64,000 nt of DNA from Pyrocephalus nanus (GCA_038380795.1 CM076280.1:9225501-9289500), one strand, 5' to 3'; counted from the stretch's first letter, positions 11,755-23,360 are shown. Notes: generated by a model not told the origin, from the letters alone. Program-made: numbers and translations.

Positions 11755-12705
11755 AGTTTGTGCTGCACCAGTTCTTGCAGACCAAATGTTATTCCTCACT
11801 TCTGGACAGACACAGCAGCTGTAACACTTTTAACAACACCTTCCTCTCCTAAACACCAGCCCAGAAGGCTCTTGTTTATGTCCACTGGCCTGTATTGATT
11901 TCTTTACCTATTTCTATTTCAGGGCTGATATTGCTGAAAAACTTAAACTGCTCTGAAGACAGAGGGACACTGTGCTGCTGATTTATTTTCTTCTTCAGCC
12001 TGATGACATTCAGCTGGTTTGAATGATTTTTTTAATTAGAGGTCGAGGCCTGATGTCACTTTAGGGCTGAAAAATGATCTCTACACGCTTACAGGGTACT
12101 TACAGCACACGGACCTTGTCCAGCAAGTGTAATTTTAGTCGAGGCAGTGAACTCAGCTGAAGACAGTGGGATGCCTTGGAGCAACACCAGACATGCAGGA
12201 GCACAGATGCTGTTGGGGTAGGAAATATCTCCATCAAAATCAGGCTCAGAAAGAACCACTGGATGCCAGCAAACATCCTGAACCTGCTTTCCTTACCTAA
12301 AAAACTGTTGACACGCGAGGTGTAATCAGTGTCGTGTTTTGCAACATTTTTCAAATGTTTATTTAACATTTAATCAGTTCCTTCAAGATTCGTTCAGTTT
12401 CTTCAGGCACTGGGAATGTTGTGGCTTGGGTTTGTTCGGGTATTTCTTATTTTATTTTCAAAATGTTCCACTTTTCCCACACAGAGGGAACGCTTTCTGG
12501 CTTCCTCCTGTTCCACAGAGGCAATAAAAAGCCAAATTGTGAGAAGGAAAAGAAAGCCAGGCTCACTGTTAGCATCCAAGCTGCCTTCTTATGGCTTTAG
12601 GATTCACAAGCTGATATTCCCACAGTTCTACCTGTGCACTGGGAAACGGATTAGTATCCAGAAAATGTCTTGGATTTCTCTGGATAGGGAAAAATACAAA
12701 TCTAA

Positions 12706-12718
12706 TGCCCTCTTGTGG
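12706..12718 (-). promoter_or_regulatory. CTCF-type motif, reverse
   Basis: 'tgccctcttgtgg' matches the reversed core YGCCMYCTRSTGG except at one position (T for R). Its orientation is opposite to the motifs at 3086 and 7931. Confidence 0.38.
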
Positions 12719-12780
12719 CTCCTCACAGCAGTGTCTGGCTGTGCAGTGGTGGCAGGGATGTCTCACCTTCTGCTTGTTTT

Positions 12781-12817
12781 GGGGTGGGAAAGATAATTCT
12801 GGGGTAGGAAAGATGAC
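12781..12817. repeat. 20-bp imperfect tandem duplication
   Basis: 'ggggtgggaaagataattct' and 'ggggtaggaaagatgac' follow head to tail with few differences. Confidence 0.85.
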
Positions 12818-13421
12818 AGTGGGTGGTGTGTCCCATCTCTTCACCCCAGGAGGTTCCTGGAATGAGTTGATGGGAACTTCCTTCTCCAAGGGAGGGAGGA
12901 GAAGTGTTTTGCAGGATGTTTTCACCGACAGGGAGGGAGAATGTGGAGCTTGAGGGCAGCTTTGGCTGCAGTGCCCAGGACCTGTTCAGCCACGGCCTGT
13001 TGTTGTGGAAGGCATCCAGTGACACATCCAAGAACAAGGACAGTGGTAAAAATTCTCTGTATGAGAGTCCTTGTGTCTGTCCCCACACCAGCCTTCCAGG
13101 AAAGACCTCCAGTGTCATCTGCTTCCCATTAAGCCTGGTTGGGTCCCAGGCCAAAATAACTCCAAAGATTTATTGACTTCCATGATTTCTAAACAGCTCC
13201 CAAGAAGCAGTGGAGAGCCTGGTGCTGGCTCTGCTAACCCAGCGGGATGAGAGGGTTCTCCATGTTCCTGGTCCCACAGATTACCAGAACATGGAGCCAA
13301 TCACTCCCCCTTTGAATATTAACCTAAAATTACTTCCACTGTGGAATTTTAGGAATTTAGGACATGTAGAATTGCTGAGCAGATCTGAAATTAAACCAGT
13401 GGTCCACATTACTCAACCACT

Positions 13422-13512
13422 CTTGACCTTAAAGCCCATCCAGTTCCACTCCCTGCCAAGGGCAGGGACACCTTCCACTAGACCAGAGTGCTCCAAGCCC
13501 TTTCCAACCTCA
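13422..13512 (-). mobile_element. CR1 LINE 3' fragment
   Basis: Contains 'ttgaccttaaagcccatcc', 'gggacaccttccactagacc' and 'tgctccaagccctttccaac', the reverse complement of the CR1 segment before the tail. Both the terminal tail repeats and the 5' side are missing. Confidence 0.88.
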
Positions 13513-15780
13513 TTTCCCATGGGGTTTCAGTGAGGCTGGGCTGTGATGTTACTGCTGTGTGCTGAGTATGTTACCAAATCTGGGAGGAACTGTCCCATAA
13601 AACAGCAGGGAAGCTGCCAAGTGAGCCCCTGTTTGCTGAAGAGCAGCCCCAGCACTGCTCCTCCTTGCCTTGACCAGGTGAGCTCTTTCAAGATCACAAT
13701 GGGATTACCAGTGTGGGACTGTTCAAGCTTTTCCTGGGATCTTCCACACCTTCATAGGGAAAAAGCAGCAAGTGTGACGCTCACACCCTGAGGAGCCTCT
13801 GGAAGTGTTCACCAAGCAGGGCGAGAAGCGAGCAGGGATTTTGGCAGGGGAGGCATCACACATCTGGCCCTGTGAGGCTCCATGTGCAGTCCCAGCACTC
13901 TCTGCTCATTTCTCACTTTTTCCTTTTTTTAAATGTCCACTTCAGACAAAGAAATGGCTGAGAAAAGAAGGATGATCAGCTCTTCTGGCCACAGGCCTGG
14001 AGAGGATCTGGCGGCTGGTGGTGCTGGAGGGATGTGCAGCGAGTGCTGCACTGGGGCTTCCAGGGTTCCTGTTATCATGGCTTGTGTTTGAAAGGAGGGA
14101 TGTGGGAATGGGAGGGGAGCAGATGGACAGTGTTGGAAGGCTGGTGGTCAGTCTGATGGCTGAGATGCCGTGACAAGGGAAAGGGTAAGGGGTGCAGAAG
14201 GGAATTGGCAGCTTCTCAGGGTGTTTCTGGTAGGATTTCCCTCCTTATTTCCAGACTGTTCAAACCAGGTTGTTGTTTTCTGCCTTGAAAGCAGAGGCTC
14301 CTTAGAGGGGCTTTTCTTTCTCTCAACCAAACACAGATCTACTAAAAAGCATGGCTCTGCTCTGTGCCAAGACCTCCATTTCCGTCAGGATTTCAGGCAC
14401 TACTCAGTAACTCCATTTCCCGGGAATCTCTTTCCAAGGGCTTTGTGCTGATCCTTCCTCTCTTCGCTGTGGGTGTTTGGGACAAGCCCTGAGACTCTGG
14501 ACGGTGAGGGGATGCTCTCATCCAGCTGCTGGGCACCACATCCACGCTTGTGCCTCATGTGCTGTGAAACACATGAAGTTCCTCCTCTAGGCCCTGCCAC
14601 TTTTATTAATGTAAAGCAAAGCCTCGAGAAGACTCAGGGGTTTTGCACCAGAGAGAAGGTCTGGGGGAGTTACCACACTCTGCACGAGCCAGAGCTCTGC
14701 TGGGGCTCTCAGTGAGAGGGGCAGGAGGGTGCTGCAGGCAGAGGACGGGACTGTCTGCCAGTTGCTGCTGCTCCCAGATGGAAAAGAGATGGGAAAGCCT
14801 CAGTCCTCACGCTTCTTTTGTGGCCTGGACAATGTGAGTCCTGCTGAGTGCCTGGGGCACCCGAGGCTGCTGCCTGTGTCCCCCCCTGTCCCCAGCACTC
14901 TGGCTCCCTCTCTGCCCCCCTAACACACTTCTGCCTTGGGTTCAAGTGGGAATGTAGAGGGACATATGGGAGAGGATGGAGTGACAGGGAAATGGAAGGA
15001 GAACAAATCCCGAGCAGCTCAGAGCAGAGCCGGAGTGTGGCAAAGGACTCCAGCAGGAGCGTTCCCAAGCCTTCGGATCAGCAGTGGGACAGAGGAGTAA
15101 ATTCAACACATATTTTCCATCCTCAGCTATCCACATTGCCCCTAACCTGATCCCAGTTAGATACACAGAGGCAGCTGCCAAGGAACTTTTATGACTCATT
15201 TGAAAGGGAGCCTGCACAAGAACCGCGCATTCGAATCCAGCTGTCTCCTCTCTGTTGTTGTTTAGGGAGGACATTTGTGCTTGCTTAGCTCACCTAGGAA
15301 AGGGCCAGAGGGCCCCTGGATACAGGGGAAACTGGTCTTCAGCCCAGCCTGGGAACACGCTGTGTATTCCTTAGAAAAAGGGAGAGCCAGAGTTGAGCTG
15401 ACGGGGAGCACAGCTCAGCATAAGGTGGTGTGGGCAGCAGATCTGAGCTCTGCAAGGGCCATCGTGTCTCACGAACCCAGGTGGGATCCTGCTGCCATGT
15501 GCATCCCTTGCACATCCAGGGCAGGGAATTTCACAACCTAAAGCTGGCCCAGCATCCTGCAGAGTAAAAAACCCTCTGCTGCAAAGAGGGGACGGTGGAA
15601 ACCCCGGGATGAGCTCCTGGGAAGGGCTGTGCCAGAGGCTGATGTGGGCATTGCCTCCAACAGATGGATGAGCAGGGTAGGGAGGGTTTGGACCACCCAG
15701 GATGTACTCCGGGATGGGATTCCCTAGATTCCCTGTTGCTAACATTCCTCTTATCTCTCCCTGGGGCTGGAATGCCACAC
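13513..15780. other. Anonymous sequence
   Basis: Nothing recognised: no transposon words, no microsatellite and no convincing exon. Confidence 0.6.
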
Positions 15781-15893
15781 ACAGCACCCAGCCCAACTCT
15801 CTGGCACCCGGCCCAGCACATCGACACCCAACCCAGCACATCGACACCCAACCCAGCACATCGACACCCAGCCCAGCACACCGGACCCAGCCC
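15781..15893. repeat. 20-bp minisatellite, about 3.5 clean units
   Basis: Three exact or near-exact 20-bp units of 'cccagcacatcgacacccaa' lie at about 15812-15871, followed by a partial fourth. Degenerate flanks ('cagcacccagcccaactctc' before, 'cagcacaccggacccagccc' after) suggest the array began as a longer, decayed block. The unit length is not a multiple of three, so the peptide-like repetition (Trp-Val-Ser-Met-Cys, etc.) in the minus frames is an artefact. Confidence 0.93.
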
Positions 15894-15981
15894 TGCTCAC
15901 GAGGGGTTTTTTGGGGCCGGTTGGCTCAGGGCCGGCCCGGGCAGCCCCCACAGAGGTGATAGCACCGGGACCGCCGGCAGC

Positions 15982-15998
15982 ATCACTAGATGGTGCTC
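15982..15998 (+). promoter_or_regulatory. weak CTCF-type motif in CpG-dense segment
   Basis: 'atcactagatggtgctc' resembles CCACTAGATGGCGCTC, with T for C in the critical GGC triplet and T at the second core position. Those substitutions would weaken binding. Confidence 0.2.
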
Positions 15999-16232
15999 AC
16001 GCTTGCCTTTTCCCGAGCTCCAGCGGCACCGGAGCCGCGGGCACCCGCAGGGATGCTCAGGTGGCTCCCGGCGCTCCCCGAGGCCTCGGGAGCCGTAGCG
16101 GTGTTGCCATTAATAATAGCGGCCACGAGGAAGATGCTTCCCAGCTCTCCGCTTGTTTCCAGGCTGTTAGGGGGGAGGAACGTGCTGCAGGATGTGTCCC
16201 TGGGGTGTTCACAGAACCTGTTCTCCCTCTGA
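15990..16232 (+). other. 80-codon ATG frame across the CpG-dense segment, unrecognised
   Basis: Runs from ATG at 15990 to TGA at 16230-16232. The product is Ala-, Leu- and Pro-rich with a hydrophobic middle (around residues 36-46, 'VAVLPLIIAA'). The Kozak context is poor at -3 (T) and good at +4 (G). I recognise no homology and note it only because it spans the CpG-rich block. It is probably a chance frame in GC-rich DNA. Confidence 0.08.
16063..16094. other. Nested GC-rich inverted repeats
   Basis: A perfect 14-bp palindrome 'cccgaggcctcggg' lies at 16077-16090. It is flanked by an alternative 8-bp pairing, 'ggctcccg' (16063-16070) with 'cgggagcc' (16087-16094). Two mutually exclusive hairpins are therefore possible inside the CpG-dense segment. 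The GCC-N3-GGC-like words also resemble AP-2 sites. Confidence 0.7.
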
Positions 16233-17800
16233 TGCTCCCTCCAAGGATGCCACGTGCCAGCTTCAGTGCACTGGGCTCCTGTCCCCAGATTCCTCCACCT
16301 CCGTGGGGCTCCCACAGCCATGAGTCACCGCAGCCAGCCCTGCACCACATCCTCTGAGACAAACCCCCACAGGAGCAGGAGACGCTCAGGGCATTCTCTG
16401 GAGAAATTGCTCTCTCATGACTAAATATTAACATACAAGAAAAAATGATCCATGGCCATAAATTTCCTTAAGACCCATCATCGGCTCCCCTGCCCAGAGG
16501 AAAGTCTGGTGTTGCTGCCCTGGTGTGAAGCAGATGAAGGGAGAGGGGCTGGGTGTGTCGGTGAGGGATGCTCCAAAGCACCTCCTTTCCAAGGGCTTCC
16601 TGTGGCCAGCTAATGACCTGGGCTGCAGGGAGCTCGCTGGGGTGGCCTCCAAAAGGACAGCTTCTTGGCTTTATTCTTATAAATGAGGATCCATTTATTA
16701 GCAGCTCTTTGCAGCACGAGGGAGAGGAGCAGCTGGGATTGCACTGACACGCAAACTGCTGGGGAAGTTTCAAATCCGTTCTGGCTTTCAGCAAGTCCAC
16801 AAGTCCCCTTCCCCAGGCAGAGCAGGAGTCACTGCCAGCCAGGAGCCCTGTGATGGGGCCACCAGCACCTCTCTGCAACTAATTAAAAAAATCCACTCCA
16901 ACTTGCAACAGGGCCCCTCATTTTGCTTTATCATCCTCCCTCTCCTTGGGTTTGAGACTGGAAAAGTGCCAGCACCACAAAAGACAGGGAGTTCAGGTAG
17001 GCATGATTGGGTGCCAGTCACCCTTGGAATTTTGTTAACAGACTGATCCAGGAGAAAATGAAACCACTTTAGGTGATATTCTTGTTGCACAGTCCCAGAA
17101 AGTCAGAAAAGTTTCAGGCTGTGTCACCAATAAATTTTCTTCTGTGGGATACGATTTACTCTTGATTATGCCAGGACTGGGCTGGTGTTAGAGTGTTTTC
17201 AGTTCCTTAATAAAAATGTCTGATCAAACCAGACCCTGCACTCCAGAACAGAGAGTAGAGGAGTGGGAAGGGCAGAGAGCAGAGAGTGCTGACCATGGGG
17301 ACAAGCTGGCTCAGACGCAGCTGGGAGGGGAAGGACAGGGGTCCAGGAGAAATTTGAGGGAAAACCTAAGGAGGCAGAGAGGATTAGTCCCTGCCAGCAT
17401 TAGCCAGGATGAGCTAAATACCTGGCTTGTCGTGCTTTCACCCAGCACTGCAGCTGAGATGGTCTGCACACATCACAGGAGGATTTTGGGTGGTTTAGGG
17501 GAGCACAGTGCCCGTGGGATGTGGTCTCCTGGGGGGTGCTGGGCCCTGTGCTCTGCTGAGAGCTGCCTGACCTCCTGCTCCATGCTGTGGAACCAGGGAG
17601 AGAGCAAAAAGGAGCCCGAGCAACACGAGCAAACCCAAATGTGTTTCCACTTAGCGGCTCCTCCGAGGCCAAATGATGTAACTCCCGCGAAGCTCTGCAA
17701 TATGTTGGCAGGAGGAGCACAGTGACAACTCCAACTGTAAGTTCCTGAGCTAATGAGCACAAAAGTTGAATAAAAATAAATAAAATAATTTTAAAAAGTC

Positions 17801-17825
17801 TTTTTTTTTTTTTTTTTTTTTTTTT
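17801..17825. repeat. T25 run
   Basis: Twenty-five T preceded by an AT-rich segment with TAAA words (17769-17800). No retroposon body is recognisable on either side. Confidence 0.96.
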
Positions 17826-19844
17826 GGCTTAACACAGCGATCCTCCCCGGCACTGTTTTCTGAGCAGAAGAAACAGCACACTGAAGGAAAAATTCCAGCC
17901 CAAAAGACCCTGGTTCCTCTCCCCCGGGTCTAATGGGGCAAAGCCAAGGGGTCACCACCCCTCAGGGCAAGCATTTCAAAGCGGCAGAGCTGGGGTTTGC
18001 TCAGCCTGACGAAATGCTAAAGCAGATCCCTGCTCCAGAAGGAGCTCGCTGCCATCCTCTTCTCCAGCCTTTTTGGAGTTAACCACAATTATTATTACTA
18101 AGGTTGGGTTTTTCTGTCTATGTGTGTGTGTTAGCAGCAAAGAATGTTTTACTACAGCTCTCCACTCAGCCACCAGCCTCCAAATGGACCATGTTACAGC
18201 AGAGCTAAATATTGTGTCAGGGACCATGTGTTTCTTGTAAGATGGGCTCGAGTCACAACTGTGTAGGAAATTGTTTATCTCTCTCCCCCCTCTCCCTCTT
18301 TCTGCCTTTATCCTCCCACAGGCTGCGTGGACAGACAAGGCACTGGCGATGGGAACTTTCCTGGGGATGCTGGAGGGTTTTTTTCCCAACTATTATTATA
18401 GCAAGGGCAACTACAGGCCATAATCTGTCCCTTTCTGACATGCCACTGCTGCTCCCAAGGGGCACGGGTGGCTCTGTCGCTGGGCTTGGGTGCCATGAGG
18501 GACACCAGGCAGTGGCCAGCACCACTGATTAGGGCTGGCTCAGCACCACAGATGCCTGGGGAACCTCTGCTGGAGGGCTGGGATGGAGCAAACAGCCCAG
18601 TGCTGGTGTGTGTGTGGACATGTCACAGAGGGAAATTCAGCCAGAGAGGTGGTGTTGCTCAGGGTGGAGATGAACCTTTGATTTGCTGGAAACCTCGATG
18701 TCTGCAGGGTGGACTGCAGAGCCAGATGGCTGGCTGAGAAGTAGAGCAAACTCTCTGAAAATGGATTTATTGCTGCTGCAACCAACACAGAGCAGAGCAG
18801 CCCCTCTGAGTGCTGGTCTGAGCCGAGCCTTTGCCACCCATGCCATTGGTGTGACACTGCTGTCACCGTGAGCAGGGTGAAGGCTCAACTTGCACATCCA
18901 TCCATGATTCCGTGCACAGCAGAGGCACCACAGGCAGAAAACCCACTTTTGCCTTCACTGAGACAGAGTCAGGAGATTTGGCACTTGTTTCTCCCCTGCA
19001 CTGCTCTGCAAGAGGGATGTCAGGGAAACCCGAGCCCCTCGTGCCTTCCTCTCCTTATCCTTCCATCTCGACGCCATCCCCAAATGTAACAAGGCACTTT
19101 TCCTTTTTGCTGTCTCTGCTCCCTCCTGGCCACTGATCTGTACAAAAGCATAATTGTACATAAACATCTGATTTCTTTTACTTTGCCCCAGTAATAGCTT
19201 GTAGCAACCCTTTCCAACATCTATTAATACTGTGCAATGTATTAGATCCAGACTTCAGATCCCCAAGTGTGACTGTCTTCAAATAAAGCAGGGAAAAAGG
19301 CTGAACCCAGATCAAACATTTGCTCCCTGGTCATTTTTAAATCCAGTATAATCTGTGTGCCTCTATAAATCTAGCAAAGGCTCTTGGTTTTAAGCACCTT
19401 GGACTTCTCTCTTGGTGAAACGTTGTGGGTGAGGGCCACCTGGATCAGACTAATGATCTCCAAACATCAGAATCCTGTGTTTCAGCCAGCTGAACCTGGC
19501 AGGGCAGTGGTGCTCCCACTGCCTCTTATCTGGAGCAGAGCTACAGGAGATCAGGATGTCTGTAGGGGGGAAATCGTGAGCACAGAGATGAATTGATCCA
19601 TCCCAAATCACCCAGTAGCCAGGTGGGAGGTAGAAGCCACCAGAGCTTGATGGTGGTTGCTCCCTCCAGCAATCCCAGGACCTGGAGTGGATTTTGGATG
19701 GGAGTGATGCTGAGATGCCATTTCGAAGAGACAGAGACTTTAGAGGTGCAGTTGCTTCCTCAATCAGCAAGCCTTGCATTTAATTTAATCTTTGAAAAGG
19801 GAGGATTTTAACAGAGAGAGAAATTAATGTTTTTCCAGACAGAC

Positions 19845-19858
19845 TTTTTTTTTTTTTT
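19845..19858. repeat. T14 run
   Basis: Fourteen T after 'cagac'. Simple sequence only. Confidence 0.9.
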
Positions 19859-20984
19859 CCCTGAATTGTTTTCACTGCAGACAGATTTGGGGGCCCTGTC
19901 ACTGAAGGTGACTTGCTCTATCACTGACCCACCTGAAGAGGCAAAAAGCAGCAAATATTGCTAAAAATAAAAGCCATATCTAATTCCTGTTCCTTCTCAC
20001 TATAAGACTGGATAACTTTTGAGCAATCCTGTGCTGGCAGAGCTGCAGGGCCTGGCTGTGCTGACATGCAGGGCACCATGCAGGACCAAAACTGTGCTTG
20101 ACCAAAGGCAGAGCTGGGAATGGGGCACCACTTCCACTGGGAAATTGCCTTTGTCTGCCCCAAAATAAAAATCCACACAGCTGAGGGCATGTCAGCCCTC
20201 ACTGTATCTCTGGGAATGAGAAAAACAGGCAGGATTAAAACTTGCAGCTGGTTATAATTCCTTGGAAGTGCCCCCTGCCCTTCCTTGTCAGGACACCATC
20301 AGGATATAGACCCAAATTTTTGAAGTATCATGGGGGTTTTTGCACAAACAAACCATAAACCTGTGTCCTCAGCTATATTTTACTCCTCTTGCTCCATGCC
20401 ATGCATACAGCACTGTTGGTGCCAGTGATGGCTTTGTACATCCCATTGCTCCCTCAGAGTGATCCAACAGATGATACATAAGGAGAAAAGGACACTGAAG
20501 AATTTGGCTTGGAGAGTAAAACTGTCTGTGAAGATCTGCTGGGACTGTCTTTAGGTTTTCAGGCTTAGTAAGGCTGCTAAAAGAGATCAGGCTGTTTTTC
20601 CTCTTCACCAGAAACAGCAATTTAGGGATTTCCCTGGTTCTGCTTTGCTTCTTGCTGCTGGTCACTGGTCTAAATTAGGCTAGGAGAAGGAAAGAGACTC
20701 TTTCCCTCTTCCTGATGCTTGGAGGTCATTAAAAAGCCTGAATTGTACCATGAGCTGGTCTAGCCCTTCAGGTGCCAACCTGCTTTACCCCCGCCCTGTG
20801 CCCCAAATTTGTTGGGCTGCAGCTGGGGATCTTTCTCTTTGATCCATCCCTGCTATTAAACAGCTTCAGGATAAAGCCACAAAAGCTCATTTCTAGGAAA
20901 GGGAACTGAACAACCTAAATCTTGGAGCTGAGCAGCAGTGGGGAGCCGATCTTCAAACTGCATCTCCTCACCAGCTTCAAAAGC

Positions 20985-21600
20985 AAAGCAGCTCATTTTA
21001 ACTCACTACACGACACTTCAGCAATGATTAAAGTACCTTAAACGCGCACCTTTTTCATCCCAGCCCCGTCTGCTGACGGGGTGCCAAGTGCAACAAACCC
21101 CATCAAAAGCCCCATCCCTGTGATGGATTTAATTGTCGTGGTCTTGTTTTTCTGAGCAAGAAGGGCTCTAACAAAAATAGAGTCTGGAGAAATAGGCACG
21201 TCCTCGCTCAGAAATAACCCCCTAAAAGCAAACTGAAGGCGTGGAGGAGCCAGCCTGCCAAGCACAGGCACAGAGTGCCGGGAGAAGGAGGTGACTGGCT
21301 GGTGAGCACTGGGAAATAATGCCCTGAAATCCTTCCGAGCCCATTCATCACCCCGGCTTCAGTGATCATCTCAGCAATAAATTCCCTTATCATCCTATTG
21401 GAATTTGACATTAATGACCTGCCTGTTATTTCAGAGGGAGATGGACTGTAACCGGCGGGTAATTGGTAGGAAAAATTGCCGGTTATAGCAAAGATCTGAT
21501 ACCGTCAGAGTAGTTACACCACGAGAGAGGGAGATTAGGGAGCTTTGTTTACCACAAGGGGCTTATTCATCCTGAATAAATGTGCTCACTTCCCAGAGCC
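20985..21600. promoter_or_regulatory. Candidate conserved noncoding element
   Basis: About 600 bp without simple repeats or transposon words. It contains ATTAATGA (21410-21417), TAATTGG (21460-21466) and a 7-bp-arm inverted repeat 'ttattca tcc tgaataa' (21563-21579). CpG-containing words such as 'aacgcgcacc' and 'accggcgggt' sit among AT-rich ones. Two unrelated short open frames on the minus strand (ends at 21038 and 21208) lack splice-like boundaries. I infer a developmental enhancer-like element. Confidence 0.28.
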
Positions 21601-22325
21601 TTTCTCTTACACCCTGATTCCCCTTCAGTGGCGTCTTAATATCAGCACTAACACAGGTTTTTTTCCCCATGAAGAACAGCAAAGGAGCTTCTGTCAGTGC
21701 ACAGATGTCTGTAAAAATGATTAAAAAGTTCTCATCAAACCCTCATTAGTTTATGCAATCATTTCTGAGCTGTCTCAGCAAGGACAACTGTAATTTCTTA
21801 ATCATTCACATCACTCAGAGTGCTTCTGCAAACACCTCTGGTCTGCAAAATTTTTCGCAACCAAACTGTGCCTGGTTTAGGTTTTGTTTCTGTTTCTCTG
21901 CTGGAGCGACACAATTGGTTTATTAACATTTTTCTTTGCACCTGCAGGTCAGCTTCCAGTCTGCTGTGCCCAAATAATCGAGCCCATGTTCACAGGGGGG
22001 AGCCTGCAGCCTTAACCAAAAATAGGACAACTGACTTCTCTGGAGTGTGTTGGGGGAGAGCCAGAAGCAAATTCAGAGGTAAAATCCTGGCTTTGCTGCA
22101 ATGAATGATACCTTTGCCCTGACTTGATGAGTCTGTGCCTTTCTCAAAGGTTTCCTGCCCCTTTCCTTCCACTTCCCAGCTGCAGGACCAGCAACAGAGA
22201 CAGAACGTTGTATTTTGGTGAGCATTCCTGCTTTTTAAATTAGCTCCCTGGAGTGTTCACAAGAACAAAGCTGCAAGGCATGGCCACAGGAGGACCGAGG
22301 CTGCTGCAGAAATACCGACACAGAT

Positions 22326-23360
22326 TCAGAATAAACCATCTGCATTCTCTGCACAGCTCTGACTGTAACTTCCCAACACATCCTTCACCTTTCTGGGAAG
22401 AAAGAACTGGTGATGGTGTGGGAAAATTGCTTCACAGGAGCCAAAGGGGGTTTTGCAATCACTTTCACTGGAGCCAGGGCTGCTTTTAACCCTCTGTATT
22501 CCCCATCTGTCTAGACCACCCTGTGGGCTCCCACCAATGTAAGCAGTGATGGAGGAAAATAAATGTTCATTTTCCAGGCAGATTCTCCCTGGAGTGTCTG
22601 CAGGTGGAAGGGGTGGCTCCAAAGGCTCCTTCAGAAGGAGACTGGCTTTCTCTGCATGAAGCCTGACAAAATTCACCTTCCAGGCTCTTCTGAGCACTTG
22701 GACATGCCAGGCTGGGTGTGAGTTCAGGATGATCACCACAATATCCTCTGGCCATGGCAGGCCAACAGTCTGCTGCCTGGCCTTGGCATCACCACAGGAT
22801 GCCAGGATTTGGGGACAAAACCCATGGCAGCAAAATCCTTCCAAACCTACAAAACTACCCAGAGAGAAAGTCTGGCTGGAGCTCTTCTCGACCACTGCTT
22901 GAAACAGAGGTTTGAAATCGGGCCGGGAGCAGAGATGGAGCGTCAGACCCTTGAAGAGGGAGCAGAGCTTGGAGGGACGGATGGAAAATTTGAGCTTTGC
23001 CTTAGCAGCATCTGAGACAGGAGGCTGGAACAGCCCTGGAGCCTGAGCACGCTGCCCTGCAGCTGAACCAGCCCCTCCAATGGCTTTAACAGGGGTTGTG
23101 AGTCGATTCCCACGTCTCTGGTGCCGGGAGAGGGGAAGGTGCAGGTAACGAGCTGTGGCCGTGCCTCTGCTGGAGACAGCAGAACCAGAGTCCTGGGGGT
23201 TGGATTTCTTCCCTGCAGCCACATAAAAGCTGTTAACTGCCACGGCAGGAGCGGAGCCTGCAGATCCAGCACTGCACTCCTTTTTATGGAAGGCTCTCCG
23301 TGCAAAAAAAAAAACCACACCATCATCCAAATGAATTGAGCGCCGTGGTAGCGTCCACAT
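22326..23360 (-). other. Longest ATG-initiated open frame, unrecognised
   Basis: An uninterrupted 344-codon frame runs from ATG (complement of 23358-23360) to TGA (complement of 22326-22328). The frame stays open 27 more codons upstream of the ATG, so the full stop-to-stop span is longer still. The context has G at -3 but T at +4, which is only moderately favourable. The predicted product is rich in Ser, Leu, Pro, Ala and Gly. It has a phenylalanine triplet encoded by an A-tract at about 23298-23308 on the plus strand, and one hydrophobic stretch in the middle (WPEDIVVIILN). I recognise no domain, signal peptide or repeat. There are no CR1 words in it and no polyadenylation signal close downstream on the minus strand. 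It is clearly longer than any other frame in the window (next about 236 codons) but may still be chance in stop-poor DNA. I do not call it a gene. Confidence 0.12.

Larger units (their letters stand above)
9521..13421. other. Anonymous sequence
   Basis: About 9530-9690 is mildly CpG-enriched. Two overlapping plus frames of 206 and 208 codons (10741-11361 and 11076-11702) are unrelated to known proteins as far as I can tell and share DNA in different frames, so at most one could be real. About 11990-12440 is AT-richer and may hold noncoding elements. Confidence 0.55.
15895..16135. promoter_or_regulatory. Short CpG-dense segment, possible CpG island or orphan promoter
   Basis: CpG dinucleotides are packed here (roughly 25 in about 240 bp by eye), while most of the window has very few. 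Examples are 'ggccggcccggg', 'gggaccgccggcag', 'ccggagccgcgggcacccgc' and 'ctcccggcgctccccgagg'. Such density in a vertebrate implies an unmethylated germline state or recent GC-biased change. No TATA box or clear initiator is evident. The minisatellite abuts it on the left. Confidence 0.45.
16233..20984. other. Anonymous sequence, low in recognisable repeats
   Basis: Contains only the T25 and T14 runs and a short (TG)5 at 18121-18131. A 169-codon plus frame (17216-17725) is unrecognised. Confidence 0.55.

Noticed and set aside
15781..15893. CRISPR-like array
   Set aside because: Units are head to tail without spacers, and the genome is a vertebrate's. It is a minisatellite.
15915..15945. 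tRNA-like A-box word 'ggccggttggctcag', as in tRNA-derived bird SINEs
   Set aside because: No B box, no cloverleaf pairing and no SINE body follow. It is better explained by the CpG-rich composition.
17976..18040. MIR-like word 'gcggcagagctggggtttgc'
   Set aside because: Only one MIR word matches and the expected neighbours are missing.
21038..21411. Minus-strand peptides near 21 kb that read smoothly
   Set aside because: The two segments are in different frames without splice signals between them. A noncoding element explains the sequence texture better.
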